From contig NZ_CP014143.1 in assembly GCF_001750105.1 (NCBI RefSeq), positions 3,441,501 through 3,505,500 of the forward strand: a stretch of DNA of 64,000 nt. Direction: 5' to 3'. Every line of letters starts with the position of its first letter. Position 1 is the stretch's first letter. Shown piece after piece: positions 18,316 to 24,635 of this stretch. The stretch is from Microbulbifer aggregans. GTDB lineage: Bacteria; Pseudomonadota; Gammaproteobacteria; Pseudomonadales; Cellvibrionaceae. The notes under the pieces were generated by a model, which was not told the DNA's origin, did not search any database, and saw only the letters and a list, made by a program, of their open reading frames with translations. The translations under genes were made by a program, and so were the position numbers.

Positions 18316-18430
18316 TAACGCCGCGCTCAGGCGCGGCTAACTTTGTGCGCTTTATGCGCGACAATAGGAGCGTAGCGACCGCGCATAAAGTGCAAAAAGT
18401 TAGACGTCGGCCTGCAGCGCATTGTTATGC
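18316..18430 (-). repeat. attC of cassette 12 (115 bp)
   Basis: Core sites TAAC (18316) and GTTATGC (18424-18430). Arms GCGCT/AGCGC pair. Belongs with the attC of cassette 9 to a shorter type lacking the AGGGCCGAAGGCCC hairpin of the main type. Confidence 0.9.
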
Positions 18431-18432
18431 TT

Positions 18433-18990
18433 TTACTTTACCAAGGCGGCCTTACCCGCTTCTACACTCCAGAGGCCGGTAGAAGTGCTGACATAAATTG
18501 GTTTTTCGTGGTAAAGACTCAAAAACACATGGAATTCAGTTGGCACGTTAGAAACCAGGTGTGTAGAGAAGGGAATGCTATCTCCCTCAGCAGGGACCAA
18601 TAAACAGGTTTTTGTAGATGGAGATACATCTACAATATCATTTGTGCCTAACCTGAACCGAAACTTCAGGTGACGCCCAAATTGAACACCAGAGTCCTTC
18701 TCTGGACTTAGTACCAGATATATATTTTCAGTTTCAAACTTTTCATCTACTACAGATACGGCCTTGTACTTTCCTTCACACACAAGATCTTTAGACATTT
18801 CTAAAAGATCTTGCTCTCTGCTTGTGTAGGGCGAGCTTCCATCTTCCGAAAGGACAGCATCGTAAAGTTTTTTCCCTAAGTATTCCAAGTGTGCTATTTG
18901 GAATGCTGTATCTACATCATTTTTTACGGACGTGGTTTTACAGCCAGAAACAGCCAAAATGGTGAAAGTTATTGAGATTATTCTTTTCAT
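18433..18990 (-). CDS. Cassette 12: lipoprotein of unknown function
   Basis: A 185-residue lipoprotein starting at ATG 18990: MKRIISITFTILAVSGCKTT has a clear signal and lipobox (VSGC). The frame is open 234 bases further upstream, but that part is translated attC. The mature domain has a beta-rich look (GRHLKFRFRLGTNDIVDVSP). It ends just before the attC. No family recognised. Confidence 0.72.
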   Translation of the reverse strand: MKRIISITFTILAVSGCKTTSVKNDVDTAFQIAHLEYLGKKLYDAVLSEDGSSPYTSREQDLLEMSKDLVCEGKYKAVSVVDEKFETENIYLVLSPEKDSGVQFGRHLKFRFRLGTNDIVDVSPSTKTCLLVPAEGDSIPFSTHLVSNVPTEFHVFLSLYHEKPIYVSTSTGLWSVEAGKAALVK

Positions 18991-19012
18991 GTTGTTTTCT
19001 CTGAATGAAGCA

Positions 19013-19154
19013 TAACGCCCACAGCAGGGGCGGCTTACCTTGTGCGCATTATGCGCGAAAATGGGAGCGAAGCGACCCGCGCAAAATGTGCACAAGGTAA
19101 GACGTCTCGCGGAGCCCCGAAGGGGCGTAGCTCTATTGCCTGTGATTGTTATAC
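19013..19154 (-). repeat. attC of cassette 11 (142 bp)
   Basis: Core sites TAAC (19013) and GTTATAC (19148-19154). Outer arms CACAG/CTGTG pair. Main type. Confidence 0.92.
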
Positions 19155-19490
19155 ATGGGGGGCTCCAGTAATGTGCCAGACCAGTGAAACCCCAAAAAGT
19201 ACCCATGCCACACGAGTACCCCAAGTCGAAAAAGCTCTATATTTGTTTTCATTATTGCGCTTATCGTAGTGATCCAGTACGACAGAGAGCAAGACGACTG
19301 AAGCACAACAAAATGCAATGTAGTGAAGGATTGCGGGTCCATCTTGAAGATGTAACCAATTTCCGCGTCTAGTAGGTAGCGCAAGATCGTTAACGTATAC
19401 CCCATACCCTCCATAGATCAGCAGCGCCAGCGCGATTAATGTATTGAACCATCGAGTAAACAAAGGTATTTCGTTCGGCTTGTATTTCAT
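19149..19490 (-). CDS. Cassette 11: three-helix membrane protein, unknown function
   Basis: A 113-residue integral membrane protein with three predicted helices (FNTLIALALLIYGGYGVYV, ILHYIAFCCASVVLLSVVL, VAWVLFGVSLVWHI). Between them lie conserved-looking NDLALPTRRGNWLHL and LDHYDKRNNENKYR segments. I recall similar hypothetical proteins but no function. TAA lies inside the attC core GTTATAC. Confidence 0.7.
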   Translation of the reverse strand: MKYKPNEIPLFTRWFNTLIALALLIYGGYGVYVNDLALPTRRGNWLHLQDGPAILHYIAFCCASVVLLSVVLDHYDKRNNENKYRAFSTWGTRVAWVLFGVSLVWHITGAPHV

Positions 19491-19513
19491 ATTGTCTTGC
19501 CGCGACTTATGTA

Positions 19514-19654
19514 TAACGCCGCCAGCAGGGGCAGCTTACCTTGTGCGCTTTTTACGCGAAAATGGGAGCGCAGCGACCTGCGCAAAATATGCACAAGGTA
19601 AGCTGTCCCGCGGAGGGCCGAAGGCCCGGAGCATACTGCCTGGCTTGGTTATGC
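19514..19654 (-). repeat. attC of cassette 10 (141 bp)
   Basis: Core sites TAAC (19514) and GTTATGC (19648-19654). Outer arms GCCAG/CTGGC pair. Main type. Confidence 0.92.
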
Positions 19655-19673
19655 GTGACGCACTACCATTGAG

Positions 19674-19940
19674 CTATTGAGCCTCTGAAGCCAAGGGCTG
19701 CACTTTCCACTCAAGCTCTGACTGCGTTTTACCCAAGCCAACCTCTACATTGGCTAGGCGAGCTTCGAGTTTTTCAATTTTCTCTGTTAGCTCACTAATT
19801 TGCGTTTTATTGCTCTCTAATTGCATCTTCAGGTCAGCCATATCAGGAGAGCCATTTTGTGACGCTTTTACACCAGCAATTACTGCGATTACCGTAAAAG
19901 CTACGACTGCTATAGCTGAAAAAAATTTAGACTTCATCAT
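19674..19940 (-). CDS. Cassette 10: membrane-anchored coiled-coil protein
   Basis: An 88-residue protein with one N-terminal membrane helix or signal anchor (FFSAIAVVAFTVIAVIAGV), then a heptad-rich region with regular Leu/Ile spacing (MADLKMQLESNKTQISELTE onward) that predicts a coiled coil. It probably sits in the inner membrane with the coil in the periplasm. Function unknown. Confidence 0.7.
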   Translation of the reverse strand: MMKSKFFSAIAVVAFTVIAVIAGVKASQNGSPDMADLKMQLESNKTQISELTEKIEKLEARLANVEVGLGKTQSELEWKVQPLASEAQ

Positions 19941-19974
19941 TGAAACTCCATTTCACTCTGAATTTATAGACGCA

Positions 19975-20088
19975 TAACGCCGCGCTCAGGGGCGGCTTGT
20001 TTTGTGTAGTTTATGTGCAAATATGGAGCGAAGCGACTGCACATAAAGTGCACAAAGTAAGCCGTCCCTTTGCAGCGCTTTGTTATGC
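19975..20088 (-). repeat. attC of cassette 9 (114 bp)
   Basis: Core sites TAAC (19975) and GTTATGC (20082-20088). Arms GCGCT/AGCGC pair; same short type as cassette 12. Confidence 0.9.
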
Positions 20089-20090
20089 AT

Positions 20091-20525
20091 TTACTTGAGG
20101 GACCTGATTTTCTCGAGCTTTTTCTCAACTTCAGCCCCCTCAATGTTAAAAGTTGACAGCTCGACGTCACAAATAGTGAGCCAAGGGTATTTGGCATACT
20201 CGTTGCTCTCACCGACAAATGCCAAATAATAGATGCCCGGGATCAAACCAACCAAACCAGTACCATACCCCAAGACCTCTACAACTTTACCCTCTTTCTC
20301 TTCCGATCCTTTAAAGGACTCAATCAAGCGGTATGTAGCCTGGCTGTATCCAATTTCTTGCCCATCAAATTCTGTGGTCTTTAACTCTGTAGCCACTACC
20401 TGGAACAGCAATACAGATTTGGATTCTTTAAACTTTTCTTCTTCGCCCTTCTCAGGCCCACACTGAAATCCAAAGGAGAGAGACGAAATAAGTGAAAATG
20501 TGATTGTTGCTATGATTTTTTTCAT
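20091..20525 (-). CDS. Cassette 9: exported protein, possibly NTR/TIMP-like
   Basis: A 144-residue exported protein from ATG 20525 with signal MKKIIATITFSLISSLSFGF; cleavage would leave a Cys close to the mature N-terminus. The layout of an N-terminal Cys, a FKESKSVLLFQVVATEL strand, a GSEEKEGKVVEVLGYGTG turn and GIYYLAFVGE resembles the netrin/TIMP (NTR-like) beta-barrel. That resemblance is by eye only. The upstream open frame is attC read-through. Confidence 0.6.
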   Translation of the reverse strand: MKKIIATITFSLISSLSFGFQCGPEKGEEEKFKESKSVLLFQVVATELKTTEFDGQEIGYSQATYRLIESFKGSEEKEGKVVEVLGYGTGLVGLIPGIYYLAFVGESNEYAKYPWLTICDVELSTFNIEGAEVEKKLEKIRSLK

Positions 20526-20532
20526 GATTGCA

Positions 20533-20673
20533 TAACGCCGCCGGCAGGGGCAGCTTACCTTGTGCGCGTTTTGCGCGAAAATGGGAGCGTAGCGACCTGC
20601 GCAAAATGCGCACAAGGTAAGCTGTCCCGCGGAGGGCCGAAGGCCCGGAGCAAATTGCCCGGCCTTGTTATAA
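20533..20673 (-). repeat. attC of cassette 8 (141 bp)
   Basis: Core sites TAAC (20533) and GTTATAA (20667-20673). Outer arms GCCGG/CCGGC pair. Main type. Confidence 0.92.
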
Positions 20674-20675
20674 CT

Positions 20676-20981
20676 CTACCAGTGTTCATAGTTACGGAGC
20701 GCATCTTCACATTTAGCCAAACTACAGTTTTCTTCCAATATATACAGCAAAGTATCAGAGGCTTCTGTTAGTTTTGATTTGGCCTCCTCAAGTTTACCTT
20801 CATCTAGCAGCGATTGAATCTCCGCGATTAGCTTAAGCTGATAGATCGTATTATCTGATAACGCTTCCTCAACGATTACACCAGATTTTTGGTCAATATG
20901 CTGATTGAGAACTTTGACCCCCAAATACCCACCGACCATTACAAGTAGAAAAGCTATAGAGCAAATATATATTCTTCTCAT
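20676..20981 (-). CDS. Cassette 8: single-span membrane protein, unknown function
   Basis: A 101-residue protein with one N-terminal membrane helix (IYICSIAFLLVMVGGYLGV) and a helical, charged C-terminal domain (LIAEIQSLLDEGKLEEAKSK) resembling a single TPR-like helical hairpin. Two Cys near the end. No family recognised. Confidence 0.65.
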   Translation of the reverse strand: MRRIYICSIAFLLVMVGGYLGVKVLNQHIDQKSGVIVEEALSDNTIYQLKLIAEIQSLLDEGKLEEAKSKLTEASDTLLYILEENCSLAKCEDALRNYEHW

Positions 20982-21008
20982 ACGAGCTCGATAATTACTC
21001 TTGAGTTA

Positions 21009-21149
21009 TAACGCCGCCAGCAGGGGCAGCTTACCTTGTGCGCATTTTGCGCGAAAGTGGAAGCACAGCGACCAGCGCAAAAGGTGCACAAGGTAAGCTG
21101 TCCCGTGGAGGGCCGAAGGCCCGGAACAATCTGCCTGGCCTTGTTAAAC
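21009..21149 (-). repeat. attC of cassette 7 (141 bp)
   Basis: Core sites TAAC (21009) and GTTAAAC (21143-21149). Outer arms GCCAG/CTGGC pair. Main type. Confidence 0.92.
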
Positions 21150-21161
21150 ATATCAGGCGCC

Positions 21162-21575
21162 TTAATCGGCAAACCAGATTTTCTTTGAGTCAGAAAGAAT
21201 AATTTTCTCCGCCTCGACGGTAGTAACCGCGCTTGAGCCACATAATACATAACCACTTACTTGCGAAATTATGTAACCCATTTCTCCTGACGAAGAAATA
21301 TGCTCATAATCTGCTTCTTCATTTTTTAATACTGTGTAATCTTCGCTGCCACATAGCTCTACTGCTCTACGGTTAAAGGTTTTGTATGCACCAGAATAGT
21401 TAACCCAAGGCTTGAAGTTAGTTTTAGCAATTATGAAGTACATCCCTTCATCAACTTCCCGGTCTTGAAAGCCACCACCGAAGGGATTGGCCCCATGTTC
21501 ATTTATGTTGTGATAAGAGGAGCTACACGCCGTGCACAATGCTAAAAGAACCACACAGAATATTGTTTTTCGCAT
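21162..21575 (-). CDS. Cassette 7: lipoprotein resembling the CC0125-like family
   Basis: A 137-residue lipoprotein from ATG 21575 with lipobox LLALCTACSSS. The mature part (GGGFQDREVDEGMYFIIAKTN, then RRAVELCGSEDYTVL) follows the layout of a family of proteobacterial lipoproteins in which GGY..L....Y.V.F.GN is followed by R.AEL....GY. This is by eye and moderate. Function unknown; probably anchored in the outer membrane. Confidence 0.65.
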   Translation of the reverse strand: MRKTIFCVVLLALCTACSSSYHNINEHGANPFGGGFQDREVDEGMYFIIAKTNFKPWVNYSGAYKTFNRRAVELCGSEDYTVLKNEEADYEHISSSGEMGYIISQVSGYVLCGSSAVTTVEAEKIILSDSKKIWFAD

Positions 21576-21591
21576 CCTAGATCTCAATGTT

Positions 21592-21732
21592 TAACGCCCG
21601 CAACAGGGGCGACCAATGCTGTGCACATTTTGTGCGAAACTGGGAGCGCAGCGACCCGCACAAAATTTGCACAGCGTTGGGCGTCCCGCGTAGGCCCGAA
21701 GGGCCGGAGCATCCTGCTTGCGTTTGTTATAT
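21592..21732 (-). repeat. attC of cassette 6 (141 bp)
   Basis: Core sites TAAC (21592) and GTTATAT (21726-21732). Outer arms CGCAA/TTGCG pair. Main type. Confidence 0.92.
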
Positions 21733-21733
21733 A

Positions 21734-22060
21734 TCACCCTACCACCAGCCTATACACCGCACTAAAAGATACCAACGCGGAGTAACTTGCGATTACTAGA
21801 GCAAAAACACCAAGGATGATGTATCCGAACTTCTTTACAGGCGACGCCGCACCTGCCTTCGTTCTTAGCCGAAATATCATAAAAAACGCGAAAATTGAAA
21901 CGACAAACAAGAGTAATAAAAGAAAGAGGATGACCTCTTCTAGATAGCCATTGAGTACCGCGAATACAATTAATAGAGGAGCACCTACTGCCGATACTGC
22001 AAACAGCAAGCTAGTCAGTGCACTTAAAAATTTACGCGTTTTTTCTGCTTGGCTATTCAT
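21734..22060 (-). CDS. Cassette 6: membrane protein, unknown function
   Basis: A 108-residue protein with three hydrophobic segments (SLLFAVSAVGAPLLIVFAVL, VILFLLLLLFVVSIFAFFMI and FGYIILGVFALVIASYSALV). ATG 22060 is only seven bases from the attC of cassette 5, so its translation signal must lie within the neighbour's attC or be weak. Function unknown. Confidence 0.65.
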   Translation of the reverse strand: MNSQAEKTRKFLSALTSLLFAVSAVGAPLLIVFAVLNGYLEEVILFLLLLLFVVSIFAFFMIFRLRTKAGAASPVKKFGYIILGVFALVIASYSALVSFSAVYRLVVG

Positions 22061-22066
22061 GATATA

Positions 22067-22144
22067 TAACGCCCGCCGCACAGGCGAGCAACTTGTTGCG
22101 AGTCCATAGCGCGTAGCGCGTCTTTGTGCCGGCGCTTGTTAGGT
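22067..22144 (-). repeat. attC of cassette 5 (78 bp, divergent short type)
   Basis: Core sites TAAC (22067) and GTTAGGT (22138-22144). The arms pair (CGCCG/CGGCG) with an inner GCGCGTAGCGCG hairpin. It is much shorter than all others and unlike them in sequence, suggesting a cassette acquired from another integron. Confidence 0.8.
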
Positions 22145-22428
22145 TACGGCCAGAACCTCCAATCGCCGGCATTAGCCTTCAACATCTCTTGAGTGATGAA
22201 ACCTATTCCGCACGTATCGCAATAGAACCCATTCACAAACTGCTGATAGGTGTCACCCTTCAGGTACTCTGGCTTCACATATTTACAGTCAACTGATCTC
22301 GGTAGTGATGGAGGAGGAGTCCTATCCTCCCAAAATGAGTAATAGATATCGTCACCATCCATCAAGAGCAAAAGCTTAGGCCTCACTTTTGAAGAGCTCT
22401 TACACTTTGGGCAATCAGCCATACTCAT
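22144..22428 (-). CDS. Cassette 5: small protein with two CxxC pairs
   Basis: A 94-residue soluble protein with CPKC near the N-terminus and CDTC near residue 71, which together could bind one zinc (zinc-ribbon-like). No signal peptide. ATG 22428 or the in-frame ATG 22422 could start it. Its last base touches the attC core. Function unknown; the four cysteines are seen, metal binding is inferred. Confidence 0.65.
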   Translation of the reverse strand: MSMADCPKCKSSSKVRPKLLLLMDGDDIYYSFWEDRTPPPSLPRSVDCKYVKPEYLKGDTYQQFVNGFYCDTCGIGFITQEMLKANAGDWRFWP

Positions 22429-22441
22429 TCACTTTGTAACC

Positions 22442-22582
22442 TAACGCCCACGGCAGGGGCGGATTACCTTATGCATGTTTTGCGCGAAAATGGGAGCGAA
22501 GCGACCGCGCAAAACGTGCATAAGGTAAGCCGTCCCGCGGAGGCCCGAAGGGCCGGAGCTCCATTGCCCGTGATTGTTATGC
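22442..22582 (-). repeat. attC of cassette 4 (141 bp)
   Basis: Core sites TAAC (22442) and GTTATGC (22576-22582). Outer arms CACGG/CCGTG pair. Main type. Confidence 0.92.
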
Positions 22583-22882
22583 ATTGATGACACGAAAGAC
22601 TACGTACAGCACCACACCAGCCAGGGGTACCCACAAAATAGGTGAGCAATATACCGGAACCGGAGCAGATTTACCTAAACGAAGCCTTTTCGTCTCCCAC
22701 CATGGGAAGAACGCCATTAAGAAAAGAAATGTGAGAATACTTGCTAGAACTGACCACGCTGCAATGTAGCCGATAAGAGCATTCTAATCATCGCTGATTG
22801 CCTTCGCAATACATTGCCCCACGCCAACTCCGAGAGGAATTAGCGCGTAGTTTCTAGACTGTGTCAAAAAATCCTTTTTCAT
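22577..22882 (-). pseudogene. Cassette 4: membrane protein gene with in-frame amber codon
   Basis: Reading by hand from ATG 22882 gives 32 residues (MKKDFLTQSRNYALIPLGVG ...AISDD), then TAG at 22784-22786. The same frame then continues for 68 residues (NALIGYIAAWSVLASILTFL..., later WVPLAGVVLYVVFRVINA) to a TAA inside the attC core, just as in intact cassettes 3, 11 and 14. The restored product would have 101 residues with about three membrane helices. A single nonsense mutation is the simplest reading; readthrough or a sequencing error are alternatives. The first part ending in a stop is too short for standard gene finding. Confidence 0.75.
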
Positions 22883-22908
22883 ATCTCTACTACGATGCTA
22901 AAGATGCA

Positions 22909-23048
22909 TAACGCCGCCAGCAGAGGCAGCTTATCTTGTGCGCGTTTTGCGCGAAAATGGGAGCGCAGCGACCGCGCAAAACGTGCACAAGATAAGCTGT
23001 CCCGCGGAGGGCCGAAGGCCCGTAGCAAACTGCCTGGCTTTGTTATGC
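22909..23048 (-). repeat. attC of cassette 3 (140 bp)
   Basis: Core sites TAAC (22909) and GTTATGC (23042-23048). Outer arms GCCAG/CTGGC pair. Same sequence as the attC of cassette 13. Confidence 0.92.
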
Positions 23049-23384
23049 GCGTTCACCTTTAAAGTGTGACTTAAGTAAATTTGGATTGAGCAAATAAAAA
23101 GCAGCATAGCCGTAAAAACCTAACATTAGACCAATGATAACTATCTGCTCTACGCTGACAGAACTTGAAACAAGTGAAAGCACACCTACGAGCACCGCTA
23201 GTGCTGACAATACCCCCATAACCCAGCGCGACCACGAATAGCCTAAGTAGAGACATACACTTAATGCGACCCCAAGTGCAGTTCTCACCAAATCTTTAAG
23301 TTCCGGATTAGGAAACCAGCTAGAAACTGAGAATAAAGTAAAACCAAACACTATTCCCAAAACTATCTTTTTATCTCTTGTCAT
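23043..23384 (-). CDS. Cassette 3: intact four-helix membrane protein (also duplicated as cassette 13)
   Basis: A 113-residue membrane protein with about four hydrophobic segments (KIVLGIVFGFTLFSVSSWF, LGVALSVCLYLGYSW, WVMGVLSALAVLVGVLSLV, IVIIGLMLGFYGYAAFYLL). It ends in a basic tail (LLKSHFKGERA) whose TAA is part of the attC core GTTATGC. Function unknown. This copy has five A at 23096-23100 and is taken as the intact one because its stop falls at the attC, as in sister cassettes. Confidence 0.75.
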   Translation of the reverse strand: MTRDKKIVLGIVFGFTLFSVSSWFPNPELKDLVRTALGVALSVCLYLGYSWSRWVMGVLSALAVLVGVLSLVSSSVSVEQIVIIGLMLGFYGYAAFYLLNPNLLKSHFKGERA

Positions 23385-23402
23385 GTTCTTCTCGATTACG
23401 CA

Positions 23403-23492
23403 TAACGCCCACAGCAGGGGCGGCCGAAGCGTAGCGTAGGCCGTACCGCAGAGGCCCGAAGGGCCGGCGCAACCTGACTGTGATTGTTATGT
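23403..23492 (-). repeat. attC of cassette 2 (90 bp)
   Basis: Core sites TAAC (23403) and GTTATGT (23486-23492). Outer arms CACAG/CTGTG pair. It looks like the main type with the long central GTGCGC...GCGCAC stretch deleted: CGGCCGAAGC sits where that stretch begins. Confidence 0.88.
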
Positions 23493-23496
23493 TTTT

Positions 23497-23784
23497 TTAC
23501 CCTACCGGAACTGTACACTGCTCAAGCTCCCCCCTGCTTTCAATATTTTTTAGCGCGCGCTCGACAATACTTTCTGATATATCGGACACCAAAATCATAT
23601 GCGGGACACCATAATGAAAACGAACATGGGTGCCAGGTATCCAATCTCCACATGCAGCCATACCTTCCGGAGTGAAGAAGAAGCACCACCTCTTTTCTCC
23701 AGATCTTGTGGTAATTAGAACCTCAACTGCCCCCTTTGTGTGATGCTCAATGGGGTCTTCAATTTCAATGGACTCAATATTCAT
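23497..23784 (-). CDS. Cassette 2: small soluble protein, unknown function
   Basis: A 95-residue protein with no signal or membrane segment. Predicted beta-rich N-terminal half (VEVLITTRSGEKRWCFFFTP) followed by a helical stretch (ESIVERALKNIESRGE). ATG 23784, TAA four bases from the attC. No family recognised. Confidence 0.65.
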   Translation of the reverse strand: MNIESIEIEDPIEHHTKGAVEVLITTRSGEKRWCFFFTPEGMAACGDWIPGTHVRFHYGVPHMILVSDISESIVERALKNIESRGELEQCTVPVG

Positions 23785-23793
23785 CGAGAAACA

Positions 23794-23934
23794 TAACGCC
23801 CGCAGCAGGGGCGACCAATGCTATGCACATTCTGTGCGAATATGGGAGCGCAGCGACCCGCACAAAATGTGCATAGCGTTGGGCGTCCCGCGGAGGCCCG
23901 AAGGGCTGGAGCAAGCTGCCTGCGTTTGTTAAAC
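23794..23934 (-). repeat. attC of cassette 1 (141 bp, nearest to attI)
   Basis: Core sites TAAC (23794) and GTTAAAC (23928-23934). Outer arms CGCAG/CTGCG pair; inner CAATGCTATGCACAT pairs with ATGTGCATAGCGTTG. Main type. Confidence 0.93.
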
Positions 23935-23937
23935 GCT

Positions 23938-24297
23938 TCAGGCACGGGCTCCCGTACTCCACAGATGATTGACACAGTACGCGCTACCTTTTACTTGCTT
24001 AACGGTACAGCCCGACCATAAGCACTCTGCGCTGGTTAAGCCGTCGTGATTTTCTATGATTTTTGCTTTTATTAGAGCTGTGCTATCGAATTCTTCCCAG
24101 CTCTCTTTAGCAGAAATTTTGACGGCATAGGATTGCTGGTACTTGTCCCACTCATCAACTTTCCAAAGTTGCTCGCACTCTGGGCACTGCATAAGAAATA
24201 CCCAATCACCAGTTTCAAGCAGATCTAGTTTGGACTTGAAATCCGTGTGCGAGTTACTGATATCGACTAGTTCTAGTTGTAATTTACAGTTGCACAT
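23938..24297 (-). CDS. Cassette 1: cysteine-rich soluble protein, first in the array
   Basis: A 119-residue protein without signal peptide. The Cys positions (MCNC at the start, QCPECEQLW at 37-45, and Cys95/98/107 region with a final CVNHLW) suggest metal binding. The last segment, ECLWSGCTVKQVKGSAYCVNH, looks like a small Cys/His zinc knuckle. ATG 24297 is only 15 bases inside the attI junction and no Shine-Dalgarno is visible. As the cassette next to attI it is the newest insertion and should be best expressed. Confidence 0.7.
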   Translation of the reverse strand: MCNCKLQLELVDISNSHTDFKSKLDLLETGDWVFLMQCPECEQLWKVDEWDKYQQSYAVKISAKESWEEFDSTALIKAKIIENHDGLTSAECLWSGCTVKQVKGSAYCVNHLWSTGARA

Positions 24298-24311
24298 TAT
24301 TTTTTATGGGC

Positions 24312-24318
24312 ATTTAAC
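24312..24318 (-). other. attI recombination core
   Basis: On the minus strand this reads GTTAAAT, a fit to GTTRRRY, at exactly the place where cassette 1 begins. Strand exchange would occur after the G (between 24318 and 24317). The full attI should extend from here toward intI, but its other integrase-binding sites cannot be fixed by eye. Confidence 0.7.
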
Positions 24319-24382
24319 ATTTGTATCTTGGTCATCACGACGACTATCCCAACGACGCATATCTCAAAATAGATTTCCCGCC

Positions 24383-24411
24383 AGAATGCGCCCAAAGCCC
24401 CGCAGCGTCAA
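24383..24411 (-). promoter_or_regulatory. Weak candidate for the cassette promoter Pc
   Basis: On the minus strand, TTGACG (24406-24411) and CATTCT (24383-24388) are 17 bases apart, facing the cassettes. The -35 is good and the -10 poor. The position between intI and attI is right for a cassette promoter, but other promoters inside intI are possible. Confidence 0.3.
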
Positions 24412-24579
24412 GGTTCCAAGCAATTACACCGTATTACACGCCTGGGCAAAACGGTCGCTACGACCACTATCCCGATTTTTACATACCACCGATAACTAAT
24501 TGATCTTTAATGCATTTCTTGTGCTCCGAAGTCCAGCGGCAGGAATCACGCTCTTGAAGACTGCAATATCATCCCGGTA

Positions 24580-24617
24580 TTGGTCACAAGACACCTATAC
24601 TGTATAAACAAACAGTT
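24580..24617 (+). promoter_or_regulatory. intI promoter overlapped by a LexA box
   Basis: TTGGTC (24580-24585), 17 bases, then TATAAA (24603-24608) form a promoter. Over it lies TACTGTATAAACAAACAGTT (24598-24617), which has the CTG-N10-CAG form of the gammaproteobacterial LexA site. SOS control of integron integrases through such sites is established for class 1 and Vibrio cholerae integrons. Confidence 0.82.
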
Positions 24618-24635
24618 TTCTGGAGGGTGTTGCTT

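Noticed and set aside
18991..19224. N-terminal extension of the cassette 12 lipoprotein (and similar extensions of cassettes 7, 9, 13, 15)
   Set aside because: The attC sites lack stops in some frames, so frames run through them. The true starts are set by signal peptides or ribosome sites.
22464..22649. Minus-strand frame of 61 codons in cassette 4
   Set aside because: A different frame from the interrupted membrane gene; its C-terminal half is translated attC.
22584..22769. Plus-strand frame of 61 codons in cassette 4
   Set aside because: Runs opposite to all cassettes and lacks a ribosome site; the minus-strand frame with one amber codon fits better.
16064..23934. The 140-bp repeats as a CRISPR or a terminator family
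   Set aside because: Spacing is irregular (about 390-790 bases), each repeat follows a gene, and ends match integron core sites.
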